This document shows positions 19,050 through 27,605 of a DNA stretch of 64,000 nucleotides, one piece after another; within the stretch, counting starts at the first letter, position 1; each line of letters opens with the position of its first letter. Below the pieces are notes generated by a model that searched no databases, was not told the DNA's origin, and was given only the letters and a program-made list of their open reading frames with translations. Where the stretch lies: positions 186,001 to 250,000 of the forward strand of contig NZ_JOHY01000007.1 in NCBI RefSeq assembly GCF_000721495.1, read 5' to 3'. The position numbers and the translations under genes were made by a program. This DNA comes from Streptomyces sp. NRRL F-5123. Lineage in GTDB: Bacteria > Actinomycetota > Actinomycetes > Streptomycetales > Streptomycetaceae.

Positions 19050-19089
19050 GATTCTTGCAAAGCAAAGATCATCACACCAGTATCAACGG

Positions 19090-19365
19090 GTGCTCGAACG
19101 CCGGACCCCGTACGACGACCTGATCGACCACCTGGTGCGCACCACGCCGCTGCACCGCGGCGAGGCGTCCCGGGTCGTCCTGGACGTCCTGGCGTACTTC
19201 GACGAGACGACGGAGGAGTTCGTCCGCCGCAGACACCGTGAGCTCCAGGCGAAAGGCCTGGTCAACGCGGAGATCTTCGCGCGGATCGGCGAGGAGCTGC
19301 CGCACCGCGCGGTCGCGCCCGCCGCGCTCTCCCAGCGCCAGCTGCGCCGCATCGTCTACGGCTGA
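19090..19365 (+). CDS. Conserved small protein, function unknown
   Basis: 91 residues from GTG 19090; an in-frame TTG at 19009 would add 27 residues but lies before the hairpin at 19032, and that stretch reads as non-coding. The core is highly charged and alpha-helical (RTPYDDLIDHLVRTTPLHRG, then FVRRRHRELQAKG). It lies between desD and glmS, where I recall a small conserved ORF in Streptomyces. No motif suggests an activity. Confidence 0.65.
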   Translation: MLERRTPYDDLIDHLVRTTPLHRGEASRVVLDVLAYFDETTEEFVRRRHRELQAKGLVNAEIFARIGEELPHRAVAPAALSQRQLRRIVYG

Positions 19366-19436
19366 GAAGACCCGGGCACCAGGGCAAGCAGAGCTTCAGG
19401 GACAAGCGCAGGACGACGGAGAGGGACGGACGGCTC

Positions 19437-21251
19437 ATGTGCGGAATCGTCGGGTACATCGGCAAGCGTGACGTGGCCCCACTGCTGCTGGAGGGCTTGC
19501 AGCGGCTGGAGTACCGCGGTTACGACTCGGCCGGCGTGGTCATCACCGGCAGGTCGGGCGAGCTGCGGACGGTCAAGGCCAAGGGCCGGGTGCGGGAGCT
19601 GGAGTCGCGCATCCCCAAGCGCTTCGCCGGCACCACCGGCATCGCCCACACCCGCTGGGCCACCCACGGCGCGCCCAGCGACGTCAACGCGCACCCGCAC
19701 CTGGACGGCGAGGAGAAGGTCGCAGTCGTCCACAACGGCATCATCGACAACGCCTCCGAGCTGCGCGTCCGGCTCACCGCCGAGGGCGTCGTCTTCACCT
19801 CCGAGACCGACACCGAGGTGCTGGCCCACCTGATCGCCCGGTCCGCCGCCGAGACGCTGGAGAAGAAGGTCAGCGAGGCGCTGCGGTCGGTCGAGGGCAC
19901 GTACGGCATCGCGGTGCTCCACCAGGACTTCCCCGGCCGGATCGTCGTGGCCCGCAACGGCTCGCCCGTGGTGCTGGGGATCGGCGAGAAGGAGATGTTC
20001 GTCGCCTCCGACGTGGCCGCGCTCGTCGCCCACACCCGGCAGGTCGTGACCCTCGGCGACGGCGAGATGGCCACTCTCAAGGCCGACGACTTCCGCACCT
20101 ACACCACCGAGGGCTCGCAGACGACGGCTACGCCGACCACGGTGGAGTGGGAGGCCGAGTCGTACGACATGGGCGGCCACGACACCTACATGCACAAGGA
20201 GATCTTCGAGCAGGCCGAGGCGGTCGACCGGGTGCTGCGCGGCCGGATCGACGACCGGTTCGCGACCGTCCACCTGGGCGGCCTCAACATGGACGCGCGC
20301 GACGCGCGCAGCGTGCGCCGCATCAAGATCCTCGGCTGCGGCACCAGCTACCACGCCGGGCAGATCGGCGCGGGCCTGATCGAGGAGCTGGCGCGCATCC
20401 CCGCGGACGCCGAACCCGCCTCGGAGTTCCGCTACCGCAACCCCGTGGTCGACCCCGACACCCTCTACGTCGCGGTGTCGCAGTCCGGCGAGACGTACGA
20501 CGTGCTGGCGGCCGTCCAGGAACTCAAGCGCAAGGGCGCCCGGGTGCTGGGTGTGGTCAACGTCGTGGGCTCGGCCATCGCCCGCGAGGCGGACGGCGGC
20601 ACGTACGTGCACGCCGGGCCCGAGGTCTGCGTGGTGTCCACCAAGTGCTTCACCAACACCGTCGTCGCCTTCGCGCTGCTGGCCCTGCATCTCGGCCGGG
20701 TGCGCGACCTGTCGGTCACCGACGGGCGGCGGATCATCGAGGGGCTGCGCCGGCTGCCGGCGCAGATCGAGGAGATCCTCAAGACCGAGCAGGACATCAA
20801 GCAGCTGGCCAAGTCCTACGCCGACGCGCACTCGATGCTGTTCATCGGCCGGGTCCGCGGCTATCCGGTCGCGCGCGAGGCGTCGCTGAAGCTCAAGGAG
20901 GTCAGCTACATCCACGCCGAGGCCTACCCGGCCTCCGAACTCAAGCACGGGCCGCTGGCGCTGATCGACCCGTCGATGCCGACCGTCGCGATCGTGCCGG
21001 ACGACGACCTGCTGGAGAAGAACCGCGCGGCGCTGGAGGAGATCAAGGCCAGGAACGGCCGGATCCTGGCGGTCGCGCACCAGGTGCAGGAGAAGGCGGA
21101 CCACACGATCGTGGTGCCCAAGAACGAGGACGAGCTGGACCCGATCCTCATGGGCATCCCGCTCCAGCTCTTCGCCTACCACACCGCCCTCGCGCTGGGC
21201 CGCGACATCGACAAGCCGCGCAACCTGGCGAAGTCCGTCACCGTGGAGTAG
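19437..21251 (+). CDS. glmS: Glutamine-fructose-6-phosphate aminotransferase (isomerizing)
   Basis: 604 residues, full length. Cys2 of MCGIVGYIG is the glutaminase nucleophile, with THGAPSDVNAHPH and VVHNGIIDN around the glutamine pocket. Two SIS isomerase domains follow (ILGCGTSYHAGQIG with SQSGETYD near 342, and EASLKLKEVSYIHAEAYPASELKHGP near 480). The C-terminal tail AKSVTVE is the ammonia-channel end typical of GlmS. It makes glucosamine-6-phosphate for cell wall and other amino sugars. Its last seven codons are tandemly duplicated just after the stop. Confidence 0.95.
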   Translation: MCGIVGYIGKRDVAPLLLEGLQRLEYRGYDSAGVVITGRSGELRTVKAKGRVRELESRIPKRFAGTTGIAHTRWATHGAPSDVNAHPHLDGEEKVAVVHNGIIDNASELRVRLTAEGVVFTSETDTEVLAHLIARSAAETLEKKVSEALRSVEGTYGIAVLHQDFPGRIVVARNGSPVVLGIGEKEMFVASDVAALVAHTRQVVTLGDGEMATLKADDFRTYTTEGSQTTATPTTVEWEAESYDMGGHDTYMHKEIFEQAEAVDRVLRGRIDDRFATVHLGGLNMDARDARSVRRIKILGCGTSYHAGQIGAGLIEELARIPADAEPASEFRYRNPVVDPDTLYVAVSQSGETYDVLAAVQELKRKGARVLGVVNVVGSAIAREADGGTYVHAGPEVCVVSTKCFTNTVVAFALLALHLGRVRDLSVTDGRRIIEGLRRLPAQIEEILKTEQDIKQLAKSYADAHSMLFIGRVRGYPVAREASLKLKEVSYIHAEAYPASELKHGPLALIDPSMPTVAIVPDDDLLEKNRAALEEIKARNGRILAVAHQVQEKADHTIVVPKNEDELDPILMGIPLQLFAYHTALALGRDIDKPRNLAKSVTVE

Positions 21252-21272
21252 AAGTCCGTCACCCTGGAGTAG
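21231..21272 (+). repeat. 21-bp tandem duplication at the end of glmS
   Basis: Bases 21231-21251 (last six glmS codons plus stop) are repeated at 21252-21272 with a single G-to-C change. The second copy lies beyond the stop and is not translated unless the stop is read through. Confidence 0.85.
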
Positions 21273-21347
21273 CCGCACCGGGCGCGCGCGAACCCCACCC
21301 GGACGAGTGACGGCTGAACGGGTGACTGTCACGCCAGGAGCGGACTC

Positions 21348-21869
21348 CTACGGGATGACGACGACCGGGCGCTGCGCCCGGCGGGCGAGCCGCCCGGCGA
21401 CCGAGCCGAAGATCCGCCCGGCCAGCCCGTGCGTGCCGCCGACCACGATGGCGTCGGCCTCGTACTCCCGGCCGACCTCCTCCAGCTCGTGGCAGATGTC
21501 TCCGCCGCGCTCCACCAGCACCCAGGAGATCTCGGCGAGGTGGTCCGAGCAGGCCAGCTCCAGGCCGAGCACCTCGGTGCGGTGGTCGGGGACGTCGACG
21601 AAGACCGGCGGCTCGCAGCCCGCCCACACCGTGGCCGGCAGCCGGTTGGCCACATGCACGATGATCAGAGCGGACGCCGTCCTGCGGGCCATGCCCACGG
21701 CGTACGCGAGCGCGCGCTCGCTGGAGACGGACCCGTCGAACCCGACGACGACACCGTGCCGGAAGGCCGGATCGCAAGGATGCCGGGCGGGCGCCTGTTC
21801 GGGCAGCGCCGCGGCCGATTCGGCTAGCGGCCTGCGATCGGCGGGCTCGGGGAAGTCATGACCGGCCAT
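21348..21869 (-). CDS. Universal stress protein (UspA family)
   Basis: 173 residues from ATG 21869. After a 30-residue leader the domain runs VVVGFDGSVSSERALAYAVG (about 38-57) to GGTHGLAGRIFGSVAGRLAR and PVVVIP at the C-terminus, the G-x2-G-x9-G-S ATP-binding pattern. A single Usp domain. Convergent with glmS and divergent from adpA across a long gap. The role in stress or dormancy is inferred from the family; no ligand is known. Confidence 0.88.
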   Translation of the reverse strand: MAGHDFPEPADRRPLAESAAALPEQAPARHPCDPAFRHGVVVGFDGSVSSERALAYAVGMARRTASALIIVHVANRLPATVWAGCEPPVFVDVPDHRTEVLGLELACSDHLAEISWVLVERGGDICHELEEVGREYEADAIVVGGTHGLAGRIFGSVAGRLARRAQRPVVVIP

Positions 21870-22640
21870 GATGCGGATTCTCGGCGAGGGCGGCGCTGAC
21901 GCGCCGAGCAGCGGACAGGACGGGTCGTGCGGGTCGGTCCGCCGGACCGGCCGGTTTGGGCCAGTTCGCCACTTCCCGTCCCGCTCTCTCCAGAGTACGG
22001 CTGTAAGGACCGCCTGCACAGGTTCGGCAGCGTCTCCACCGGTCACGTACCCGGAGTTCCCAGGAGAATGCCGGAGCGGCGCCGCGAGCGCAACGCCATC
22101 CCGCCAACCGGCCGCACGGCGCGGCGCACCGGAGCATCCCGGGGGCGCATCGGATCACCCGCGGGCGGCCGCGCGCCGTGAGACGGTCATACCCGCTGCT
22201 GCCACGGGATATCCACCGGATTCACCCGTTCCGTGCGCCAGTTGGCGGCGCGCCCGGGAGCCGCCCCGCGCGCGCACCGGCGCGTTGTACGCGCCCCCCG
22301 CTCCTGAAGGTCGATTTTCGGCCAACTTCCGGGCCATGCACCGGCGTTCGGATGGACGCCCGCTAACACCCCTGTCACCTGCGGTTCTACGATGCGGCGT
22401 GTCGCGGGTGACGCACTGCGTGGCCGAAGTGACGGGAGGCGTACTTCCCTCAGCGCGCAACGAGTGAAACGCTTCGTGATCGAATGCTTTACGCCACGTT
22501 GTCTTGTCGATTTGCCGTCAGGTGACAATGACGTCACTGACGCCCCACCTGACACAGTAGATTTGATCTTGGGTGGCCGCGCGGGGGGTACGTGCAGGAC
22601 CGAGGTGACGACGCGTCGATTCGAGGGGGGCTTGAGCTCC
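21870..22640. other. Long non-coding region upstream of adpA
   Basis: 771 bp without a convincing gene; open frames here have no protein-like sequence. It must hold the promoters of the stress protein and adpA. One 9-of-10 match to the AdpA consensus TGGCSNGWWY on the reverse strand (GTTTGGGCCA, near 21953) and the inverted repeat at 22517 are the only sites I can point to. Confidence 0.6.
22517..22563 (+). promoter_or_regulatory. Candidate adpA promoter region with inverted repeat
   Basis: GTCAGGTG (22517-22524) and CACCTGAC (22546-22553) form an 8-bp inverted repeat around a TGACGTCA palindrome, directly before TAGATT (22558-22563), a good -10. No clear -35 at 17 nt. The start of transcription would be about 70 nt before the adpA ATG. 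Confidence 0.4.
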
Positions 22641-23975
22641 ATGAGCCAGGAGTCCGGTTCCGTTACGGCGACGGAGAGCCCGTCGCAGGCACCATCGGCA
22701 TCGCCTCGCGCCATCCGTAAGCTCTCCGCGCGCCGGCGACCGGAAGTCGTCGCGGTGCTGCTGTTCAGCGGTGGCCCGATTTTCGAGAGTTCCATACCGC
22801 TGTCCGTCTTCGGGATAGACCGGCAGGACGCCGGGGTGCCGCGCTACCGGCTCCTGGTCTGCGCCGGCGAGGACGGACCGCTGCGCACCACCGGCGGTCT
22901 CGAACTGACCGCGCCCTACGGCCTGGAGGCCCTCTCCCGGGCCGGCACGGTCGTCGTGCCGACCTGGCGGTCGATCTCCCAGGCCCCGCCGCCCGAGGCG
23001 CTGGAGTCGATCCGCCGCGCTCACGAGGAGGGCGCCCGGATCATCGGCCTGTGCACCGGCGCCTTCGTGCTGGCCGCGGCCGGGCTGCTGGACGGCAGGC
23101 CCGCCACCACGCACTGGATGTACGCGCCCACGCTCGCCAAGCGCTACCCGTCCGTGCACGTCGACCCGCGCGAGCTGTTCGTCGACGACGGCGACGTGCT
23201 GACGTCCGCCGGCACCGCCGCCGGCATCGACCTGTGCCTGCACGTGGTGCGCACCGACCACGGCGGCGAGGCGGCCGCGGCGCTCGCCCGCCGGCTGGTC
23301 GTGCCGCCGCGCCGGTCCGACTGGCAGACCGGCCAGCGGCACCTGGACCGCTCTTTACCGGAGGAGATCGGCGCCGACCCGCTCGCCGAGGTCGTCGCCT
23401 GGGCCCTGGAGCACCTCCACGAGCAGTTCGACGTGGAGGCGCTGGCCGCGCGCGCGTACATGAGCCGGCGGACCTTCGACCGCCGCTTCCGCTCGCTCAC
23501 CGGCAGTGCGCCGCTGCAGTGGCTGATCACCCAGCGGGTGCTCCAGGCGCAGCGGCTGCTGGAGACGTCGGACTACTCGGTGGACGAGGTCGCGGGCCGC
23601 TGCGGCTTCCGCTCCCCGGTGGCACTGCGCGGCCACTTCCGGCGGCAGCTCGGCTCCTCCCCCGCGTCCTACCGGGCCGCCTACCGGGCCCGCAGGCCGC
23701 AGGACGAGCCGGAACGGCAGCCGCCGCCCGCCGACCTGTCCGCGCTGCGCCGGGGCCCCGCGCCGGCCGGGGCGGCGGCGCCGGCGGGGCACCACCCGCC
23801 GGTCTCGCAGGTGCTCGCGCCACTGGGCAAGCCGGAGAGCGACGCGTACGCCGCGCGCGTCCCCGACCAGCCGGGGCGGGGCGAGCCGCAGGACGGGCCC
23901 GCCCGCTCCCGGCTGCGTGGCGCACGCGGTCTGGGCGCCGCACTGCCGGGACCACGTGACCGCCCCGTAGGGTGA
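22641..23975 (+). CDS. adpA: AdpA, AraC-family master regulator of development and secondary metabolism
   Basis: 444 residues. N-terminal DJ-1/PfpI-like dimer domain ([20 protein letters not shown] near 33, [19 protein letters not shown] near 134), then AraC helix-turn-helix pair ([20 protein letters not shown] near 275 and [20 protein letters not shown] near 314), then a Pro-rich tail. A TTA leucine codon lies at 23355-23357 (residue 239) between the domains, the classic bldA (tRNA-Leu-UUA) control point of Streptomyces adpA. The ATG at 22641 is used; the frame is open further upstream without protein character. The stop overlaps a GTG nine bases before ornA. Confidence 0.96.
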   Translation: MSQESGSVTATESPSQAPSASPRAIRKLSARRRPEVVAVLLFSGGPIFESSIPLSVFGIDRQDAGVPRYRLLVCAGEDGPLRTTGGLELTAPYGLEALSRAGTVVVPTWRSISQAPPPEALESIRRAHEEGARIIGLCTGAFVLAAAGLLDGRPATTHWMYAPTLAKRYPSVHVDPRELFVDDGDVLTSAGTAAGIDLCLHVVRTDHGGEAAAALARRLVVPPRRSDWQTGQRHLDRSLPEEIGADPLAEVVAWALEHLHEQFDVEALAARAYMSRRTFDRRFRSLTGSAPLQWLITQRVLQAQRLLETSDYSVDEVAGRCGFRSPVALRGHFRRQLGSSPASYRAAYRARRPQDEPERQPPPADLSALRRGPAPAGAAAPAGHHPPVSQVLAPLGKPESDAYAARVPDQPGRGEPQDGPARSRLRGARGLGAALPGPRDRPVG

Positions 23976-23980
23976 GACGC

Positions 23981-24598
23981 ATGAACGACCGGATGGTGTG
24001 GATCGACTGTGAGATGACGGGGCTGTCACTGGCGCAGGACGCGCTGATCGAGGTGGCAGCCCTCGTCACCGACTCGGAGCTGAACGTGCTCGGGGAGGGG
24101 GTGGACGTCGTGATCCGCCCCCCCGCCGAGGCGCTCGACACCATGCCGGACGTGGTCCGGGCCATGCACACCGCCTCCGGCCTGCTGGACGAGCTGGCCG
24201 GCGGGATGGCCCTGGCCGAGGCCGAGCGGATCGTGCTCGACTACGTGCGCTCGCACGTCGCCGAGCCGCGCAAGGCGCCGCTGTGCGGGAATTCGGTGTC
24301 CACCGACCGCGGCTTCCTCGCGCGTGACATGCCCACGCTGGAGCAGCACCTGCATTACCGGATCGTGGACGTCTCCTCGGTCAAGGAGCTGGCCCGGCGC
24401 TGGTACCCGCGGGCCTACTTCAACAGCCCCGAGAAGAACGGCAACCACCGCGCCCTCGCCGACATCCGCGAGTCGATCGCCGAGCTGCGCTACTACCGCG
24501 AGGCCGTCTTCGTCCCGCAGCCCGGCCCCGACACGGACACGGCCCGCGCGATCGCCGCCCGCCACGTCCTCCCGGCGGAGGGCCCGGCGGCGCACTGA
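23981..24598 (+). CDS. ornA: Oligoribonuclease
   Basis: 205 residues, DEDDh 3'-5' exoribonuclease. WIDCEMTGL (Asp and Glu ligands) near 6, [14 protein letters not shown] near 104 and NHRALADI (His, Asp) near 153. It degrades 2-5 nt RNA and pGpG. Start chosen at ATG 23981, with AGGGTGAG upstream, rather than GTG 23972, which overlaps the adpA stop. Lies right after adpA, the order known in Streptomyces. Confidence 0.95.
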   Translation: MNDRMVWIDCEMTGLSLAQDALIEVAALVTDSELNVLGEGVDVVIRPPAEALDTMPDVVRAMHTASGLLDELAGGMALAEAERIVLDYVRSHVAEPRKAPLCGNSVSTDRGFLARDMPTLEQHLHYRIVDVSSVKELARRWYPRAYFNSPEKNGNHRALADIRESIAELRYYREAVFVPQPGPDTDTARAIAARHVLPAEGPAAH

Positions 24599-24745
24599 CC
24601 CGGGCGGCGCACCGCCCCGGCGGGGCACCGCCCCGGCCCCCGCAGGACCCGTGCGAAAGCAGGGCGCGACCACCCCTCGCCACCCTGTACACTTTTCGAG
24701 GCGACGCCACCCCGGCAAGATCACCGGGGGGACGTGCCGCCGATG

Positions 24746-24818
24746 GTGGGTGTAGCTCAGCTGGTAGAGCACCTGGTTGTGGTCCAGGATGCCGCGGGTT
24801 CGAGTCCCGTCACTCACC
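24746..24818 (+). tRNA. tRNA-His (GTG)
   Basis: Full cloverleaf: acceptor GTGGGTG paired with CACTCAC (one G-U), D arm GCTC/GAGC, anticodon stem CCTGG/CCAGG with loop TTGTGGT (anticodon GTG at 24779-24781), T arm GCGGG/CCCGT with TTCGAGT. The extra G-1 of histidine tRNAs is at 24745, opposite C73 at 24818. CCA is not encoded. It is the integration site of the prophage. Confidence 0.97.
24779..24818 (+). other. Probable attL (tRNA-His 3' half)
   Basis: A tyrosine integrase gene starts 122 nt after the tRNA and phage genes follow without a break, so recombination very likely took place in the tRNA 3' half, with the tRNA end supplied by the element. The exact core cannot be set because the matching attR is outside the window. 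Confidence 0.5.
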
Positions 24819-24827
24819 CTGGTTGAT

Positions 24828-24861
24828 CAAGGGCTGACCTGGAAAAACAGGTCAGCCCTTG
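24828..24861 (+). terminator. Terminator after tRNA-His
   Basis: Perfect 14-bp stem (24828-24841 with 24848-24861), A-rich loop GAAAAA, followed by TTC. Ten bases past the tRNA; belongs to the phage side if attL is as proposed. Confidence 0.75.
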
Positions 24862-24940
24862 TTCATGCCCGGAGTTTGGGAACAACGCGGGAACACAACC
24901 CCCTCCCGCACCCCCTCAAAACGGACTACCGTCCGGGGCC

Positions 24941-26215
24941 ATGGCCAGCATCGTGGAACGCCCCAAGAAGAACGGCGAGACCACCTTCCAGGTGAAATGG
25001 CGCCTGGGCGGCGGGAACGGCCCTGTACAGACCGAACGCTTCGCCGACCCTGAATCCGCCGAGACCTTCAAGCAGCTCGTCAACCTCCACAAGCAGCAGT
25101 GGCCGCCCGGCTGGGTCCGCGGCGAGGGGTTCGTCGAGGAAGCCGAGGTCCCCAACGACGCCCCGCTCCTCGACTACGCGAACCGCTACGTCGACCGCCT
25201 GACCGGCATCGACGACCGCACCCGCGAGGACTACCGGCGCGAAATCCGCCTCCACTTCACCCTGATCCACCACACCCAGGCGTCCGGCACCACGGTGCCC
25301 GCCTCGATCGCGAACATCACCTCCGACGACGTTGCCGACTGGGTTCGCGCCGAGGAGACCGGAGAGCCTGCGCCCGACGGCGCGAAGGGGAAATGGCTCC
25401 GGCCGCCGGCGGACCCGAAGAGCATCCGCAACCGGCACGGGTTGCTGTTCTGTGTCATGCAGGCCGCGGTCGACAGCAAGCACCAGCAGCTCCGCACCGA
25501 CAACCCGTGCAAGGGGTCGCGCCTGCCTCGGGTTGACGACCACGTTGAGGAGGAGATGTGCTTCCTCGAACGCGACGAGTACGCGCGAGTCGCAGCGGAG
25601 ATCCGGGACCCGGCGGCGCGGCTCCTCGCGGACTGGCTCGTGGGCACAGGGATGCGCTGGGGCGAGGCGTCGGCCGTGCAGGTGCGGGACTGCAACCTGA
25701 CCGCGCCACGGCCCTATGTGGACGTGCACAGGGCGTGGAAGAAGGCGAAGGCAGGAAGTGACGCGTCGTTCTTCTTGGGGCCGCCGAAGACGAAGAAGGC
25801 CCGCCGTAGGATCTTCCTGACCCCGGACCAGGCCGCCGTGGTGCGCGAGCAGGTCACGGGGATGCCGCCGGAGGCGTTCGTGTTCCGGGCGGCGCAGGGC
25901 GGGGCGTGGCGCCACAGCAACTTCTACCACCGCAAGTGGCAGCCGGCCGTGGCGGCCGCGGTCGCGAAGGGTCTGCCGAAACGGCCTCGGATCCACGATC
26001 TTCGACACACCCATGTGGCGTGGTTGATCAATGGCCGGATCCCGCTCCCCGCGATTCAACTTCGGCTAGGGCACGAGAGCATCCAGACCACGGTGGACCG
26101 GTACGGGCACCTGGTGGACGACCTGGCGGATGATGTGCTGGCCGCGGTGGAGGCTGCGATGGCCCCGGTGGTCGCCCCGGCGCAGAGGTTGGCGCTGGTG
26201 CCGCAGGTCAGCTGA
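24941..26215 (+). CDS. int: Site-specific tyrosine integrase
   Basis: 424 residues. N-terminal arm-binding part and SAM-like core-binding domain (about 65-190, DYANRYVDRLTGIDDRTRED), then the catalytic domain with Arg239 (GTGMRWGEA), the HDLRHT box (His352, Arg355), His378 (GHES) and nucleophile Tyr388 (DRYGHL); the β-hairpin Lys is likely in PPKTKKARR. It integrates and excises the element at tRNA-His. Start ATG 24941 has only a weak ribosome site. Confidence 0.95.
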   Translation: MASIVERPKKNGETTFQVKWRLGGGNGPVQTERFADPESAETFKQLVNLHKQQWPPGWVRGEGFVEEAEVPNDAPLLDYANRYVDRLTGIDDRTREDYRREIRLHFTLIHHTQASGTTVPASIANITSDDVADWVRAEETGEPAPDGAKGKWLRPPADPKSIRNRHGLLFCVMQAAVDSKHQQLRTDNPCKGSRLPRVDDHVEEEMCFLERDEYARVAAEIRDPAARLLADWLVGTGMRWGEASAVQVRDCNLTAPRPYVDVHRAWKKAKAGSDASFFLGPPKTKKARRRIFLTPDQAAVVREQVTGMPPEAFVFRAAQGGAWRHSNFYHRKWQPAVAAAVAKGLPKRPRIHDLRHTHVAWLINGRIPLPAIQLRLGHESIQTTVDRYGHLVDDLADDVLAAVEAAMAPVVAPAQRLALVPQVS

Positions 26216-26465
26216 CGTGGCGCAGGTGCGACGGCGGCTTGGTGTCGCCGTCGCCTGCCAGCTGCCAAATGCCGTGGCGTACGAGGTGTGTGACGGTGCG
26301 GTTGAGTTCGGCGACGGCGTCTTCCAGAGTGGTGCCCTCGCGGATGAGCACGGTGGGGCTGCCGTCGATCTCGACGTAGATGACTGGGTCCGCAGTGGCG
26401 GGGTAGGCCGCCGCGGGCACGATCTGGAAGATCCCGTTCGTGGCAGTAGTCGTCGTTGACTCCAT
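26208..26465 (-). CDS. Small hypothetical phage protein
   Basis: 85 residues from ATG 26465, preceded by GAGGGGG at five bases. The sequence predicts a beta-rich N-terminal half (IFQIVPAAAYPATADPVIYV) and a helix (TLEDAVAELNRTVTHLVRHG). It overlaps the 3' end of int by 8 nt on the opposite strand. I do not recognise it. A -10-like TATAAG (minus strand, 26494-26499) could give a short leader. Confidence 0.7.
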   Translation of the reverse strand: MESTTTTATNGIFQIVPAAAYPATADPVIYVEIDGSPTVLIREGTTLEDAVAELNRTVTHLVRHGIWQLAGDGDTKPPSHLRHVS

Positions 26466-26628
26466 CGAACCCCCTCGCCTTGGGCACGCCCACCTTATAC
26501 GCACGCGCGTTCGAATGTACGCGTGTAGATGTTCGGTGTGCGTTTCGTGCCAACTTTGCGCCCCCCAGGCGGATCACAGATGATGCCACGTCGGTCACAC
26601 TCGGCCAAGGCCGAAGCGGAAAGTCGTA

Positions 26629-27042
26629 CTACTTGCCGTCGTGGCGCACCGAGAAGCTCTGCGCGATCGTGATCAGGCGTTCCAGGTCTTCGGAGGACAG
26701 GTCACTCGCGCGGCGGGCCAGGATGCGGACGCGCTCGGCGTGCGGATCCTCGACCTCGACCGTCTCCACGCCGAAGAACTGCTCCCCTGCGGCGTCTTGG
26801 ACCTCACGTACGGCGCACTGGAGGCCGGCCGCGAGTGCGCGGATTTGCTCGACCGTGATCGCTTCCATGGCTTCACGGCGTTCGAGCCGGTGGAGCCGAC
26901 CAACCTTCCACTCCTGAACGCCTGTCTCGGGGTCGATGCAGCGCTCGGCGAGTTTGACGAGGCTGAGTCGTAGCTCTGCCCGCCTGTCGGCGACGAGGTC
27001 GGACAGGCGCGTGCTTGCTCCCTGCGCGGCCATGGTGATCAT
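26629..27042 (-). CDS. XRE-family repressor (phage immunity)
   Basis: 137 residues from ATG 27042 with AGGAG seven bases upstream (ATG 27033 is an alternative). The N-terminal helix-turn-helix covers about residues 10-70 (LSDLVADRRAELRLSLVKLA to ITVEQIRALAAGLQCAVREV). The C-terminus is acidic with LSSEDLERLITIAQSFS, perhaps for oligomerisation. It is divergent from the Cro-like gene, with several repeated operators between, so it is the likely lysogeny repressor. Confidence 0.85.
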   Translation of the reverse strand: MITMAAQGASTRLSDLVADRRAELRLSLVKLAERCIDPETGVQEWKVGRLHRLERREAMEAITVEQIRALAAGLQCAVREVQDAAGEQFFGVETVEVEDPHAERVRILARRASDLSSEDLERLITIAQSFSVRHDGK

Positions 27043-27132
27043 CCTGCCACTCCTGTGCGCGAAATGGGCCGTGGGGTGTCCATCTGGCGTAGCCCGTGGC
27101 GCGCGCTCTCGTGCTGCTCGCGCGCCACACAC

Positions 27133-27148
27133 GTTTCACATGCTGAAC
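27133..27148. promoter_or_regulatory. Immunity-region operator, degenerate site
   Basis: GTTTCACATGCTGAAC: right half TGAAC as in the other sites, left half TTTCA shifted by one base. Centre 21 bp from the next site. Confidence 0.4.
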
Positions 27149-27153
27149 GCAGT

Positions 27154-27169
27154 GTCCACCACGATGGAC
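27154..27169. promoter_or_regulatory. Immunity-region operator site 1
   Basis: GTCCACCACGATGGAC, perfect GTCCA/TGGAC inverted repeat with a 6-nt centre. Confidence 0.6.
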
Positions 27170-27216
27170 GGCGCGCGCTAGGGCGCACGGGGGTGATGTC
27201 TTGTTTTCGTAACACC

Positions 27217-27232
27217 GTTCATTGAGATGGAC
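27217..27232. promoter_or_regulatory. Immunity-region operator site 2
   Basis: GTTCATTGAGATGGAC, same pattern; centre 63 bp from site 1. Confidence 0.6.
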
Positions 27233-27262
27233 GTTCCGTTCAGGCTGTGCAATGCTCTACTC

Positions 27263-27278
27263 ATTCACCGAAATGAAC
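27263..27278. promoter_or_regulatory. Immunity-region operator site 3
   Basis: ATTCACCGAAATGAAC, same pattern; centre 46 bp from site 2 and 21 bp from site 4. Confidence 0.6.
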
Positions 27279-27283
27279 GGACC

Positions 27284-27299
27284 ATCCACCGAGGTGAAC
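27284..27299. promoter_or_regulatory. Immunity-region operator site 4, overlapping the cro-like ribosome site
   Basis: ATCCACCGAGGTGAAC ends directly before the ATG at 27300 and contains its ribosome site GAGGTG. Confidence 0.6.
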
Positions 27300-27605
27300 A
27301 TGAGAGACCGCACGACCATGTACCGCCTCGTCGACACCGACCTGTTCCGGCAGCTCATGCGGCGCACGGGCAACGGCTCCCCTGTCACTGGGCGGCAGCT
27401 GGCCCGAGCCGCCGGGGTGGCTCACGGAACAGTCGGGAGCCTCCTCACCGGGGAGCAGAAGACCCTCCCGGAGGAGAAGGCCATGGCGCTCGCGCAGCGG
27501 CTCGGTGTCGACCTGCTGGTCGTTTTCGAGCCGGTGTGCCGGAGTACGACGACGGTGCAGGCGTACGCGGCGCTCGTGCAGCCGGTCGAGGAGGCGTCGG
27601 CGTGA
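27300..27605 (+). CDS. Cro-like helix-turn-helix protein
   Basis: 101 residues from ATG 27300 (GAGGTG upstream). LFRQLMRRTG, then the helix-turn-helix TGRQLARAAGVAHGTVGSLL (about 28-47) and KAMALAQRLGVDLLVVFEP, an XRE-type fold. First gene of the rightward early operon, opposite the repressor, as expected for Cro. Other in-frame ATGs upstream lie inside the operator array. Confidence 0.75.
   Translation: MRDRTTMYRLVDTDLFRQLMRRTGNGSPVTGRQLARAAGVAHGTVGSLLTGEQKTLPEEKAMALAQRLGVDLLVVFEPVCRSTTTVQAYAALVQPVEEASA

Noticed and set aside
21868..22467. Open frame of about 200 codons in the adpA upstream region
   Set aside because: Composition is Arg/Pro/Ser-rich without helices or motifs, no ribosome site, and it lies in a known type of long regulatory gap.
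21950..22600. Several partial AdpA-binding matches
   Set aside because: Apart from one 9-of-10 match, all have two or more mismatches, which is expected by chance in 771 bp of GC-rich DNA.
22392..22640. Longer N-terminus for AdpA
   Set aside because: The frame is open, but known AdpA proteins begin close to MSQ/MSH and the promoter-like elements lie in this stretch.
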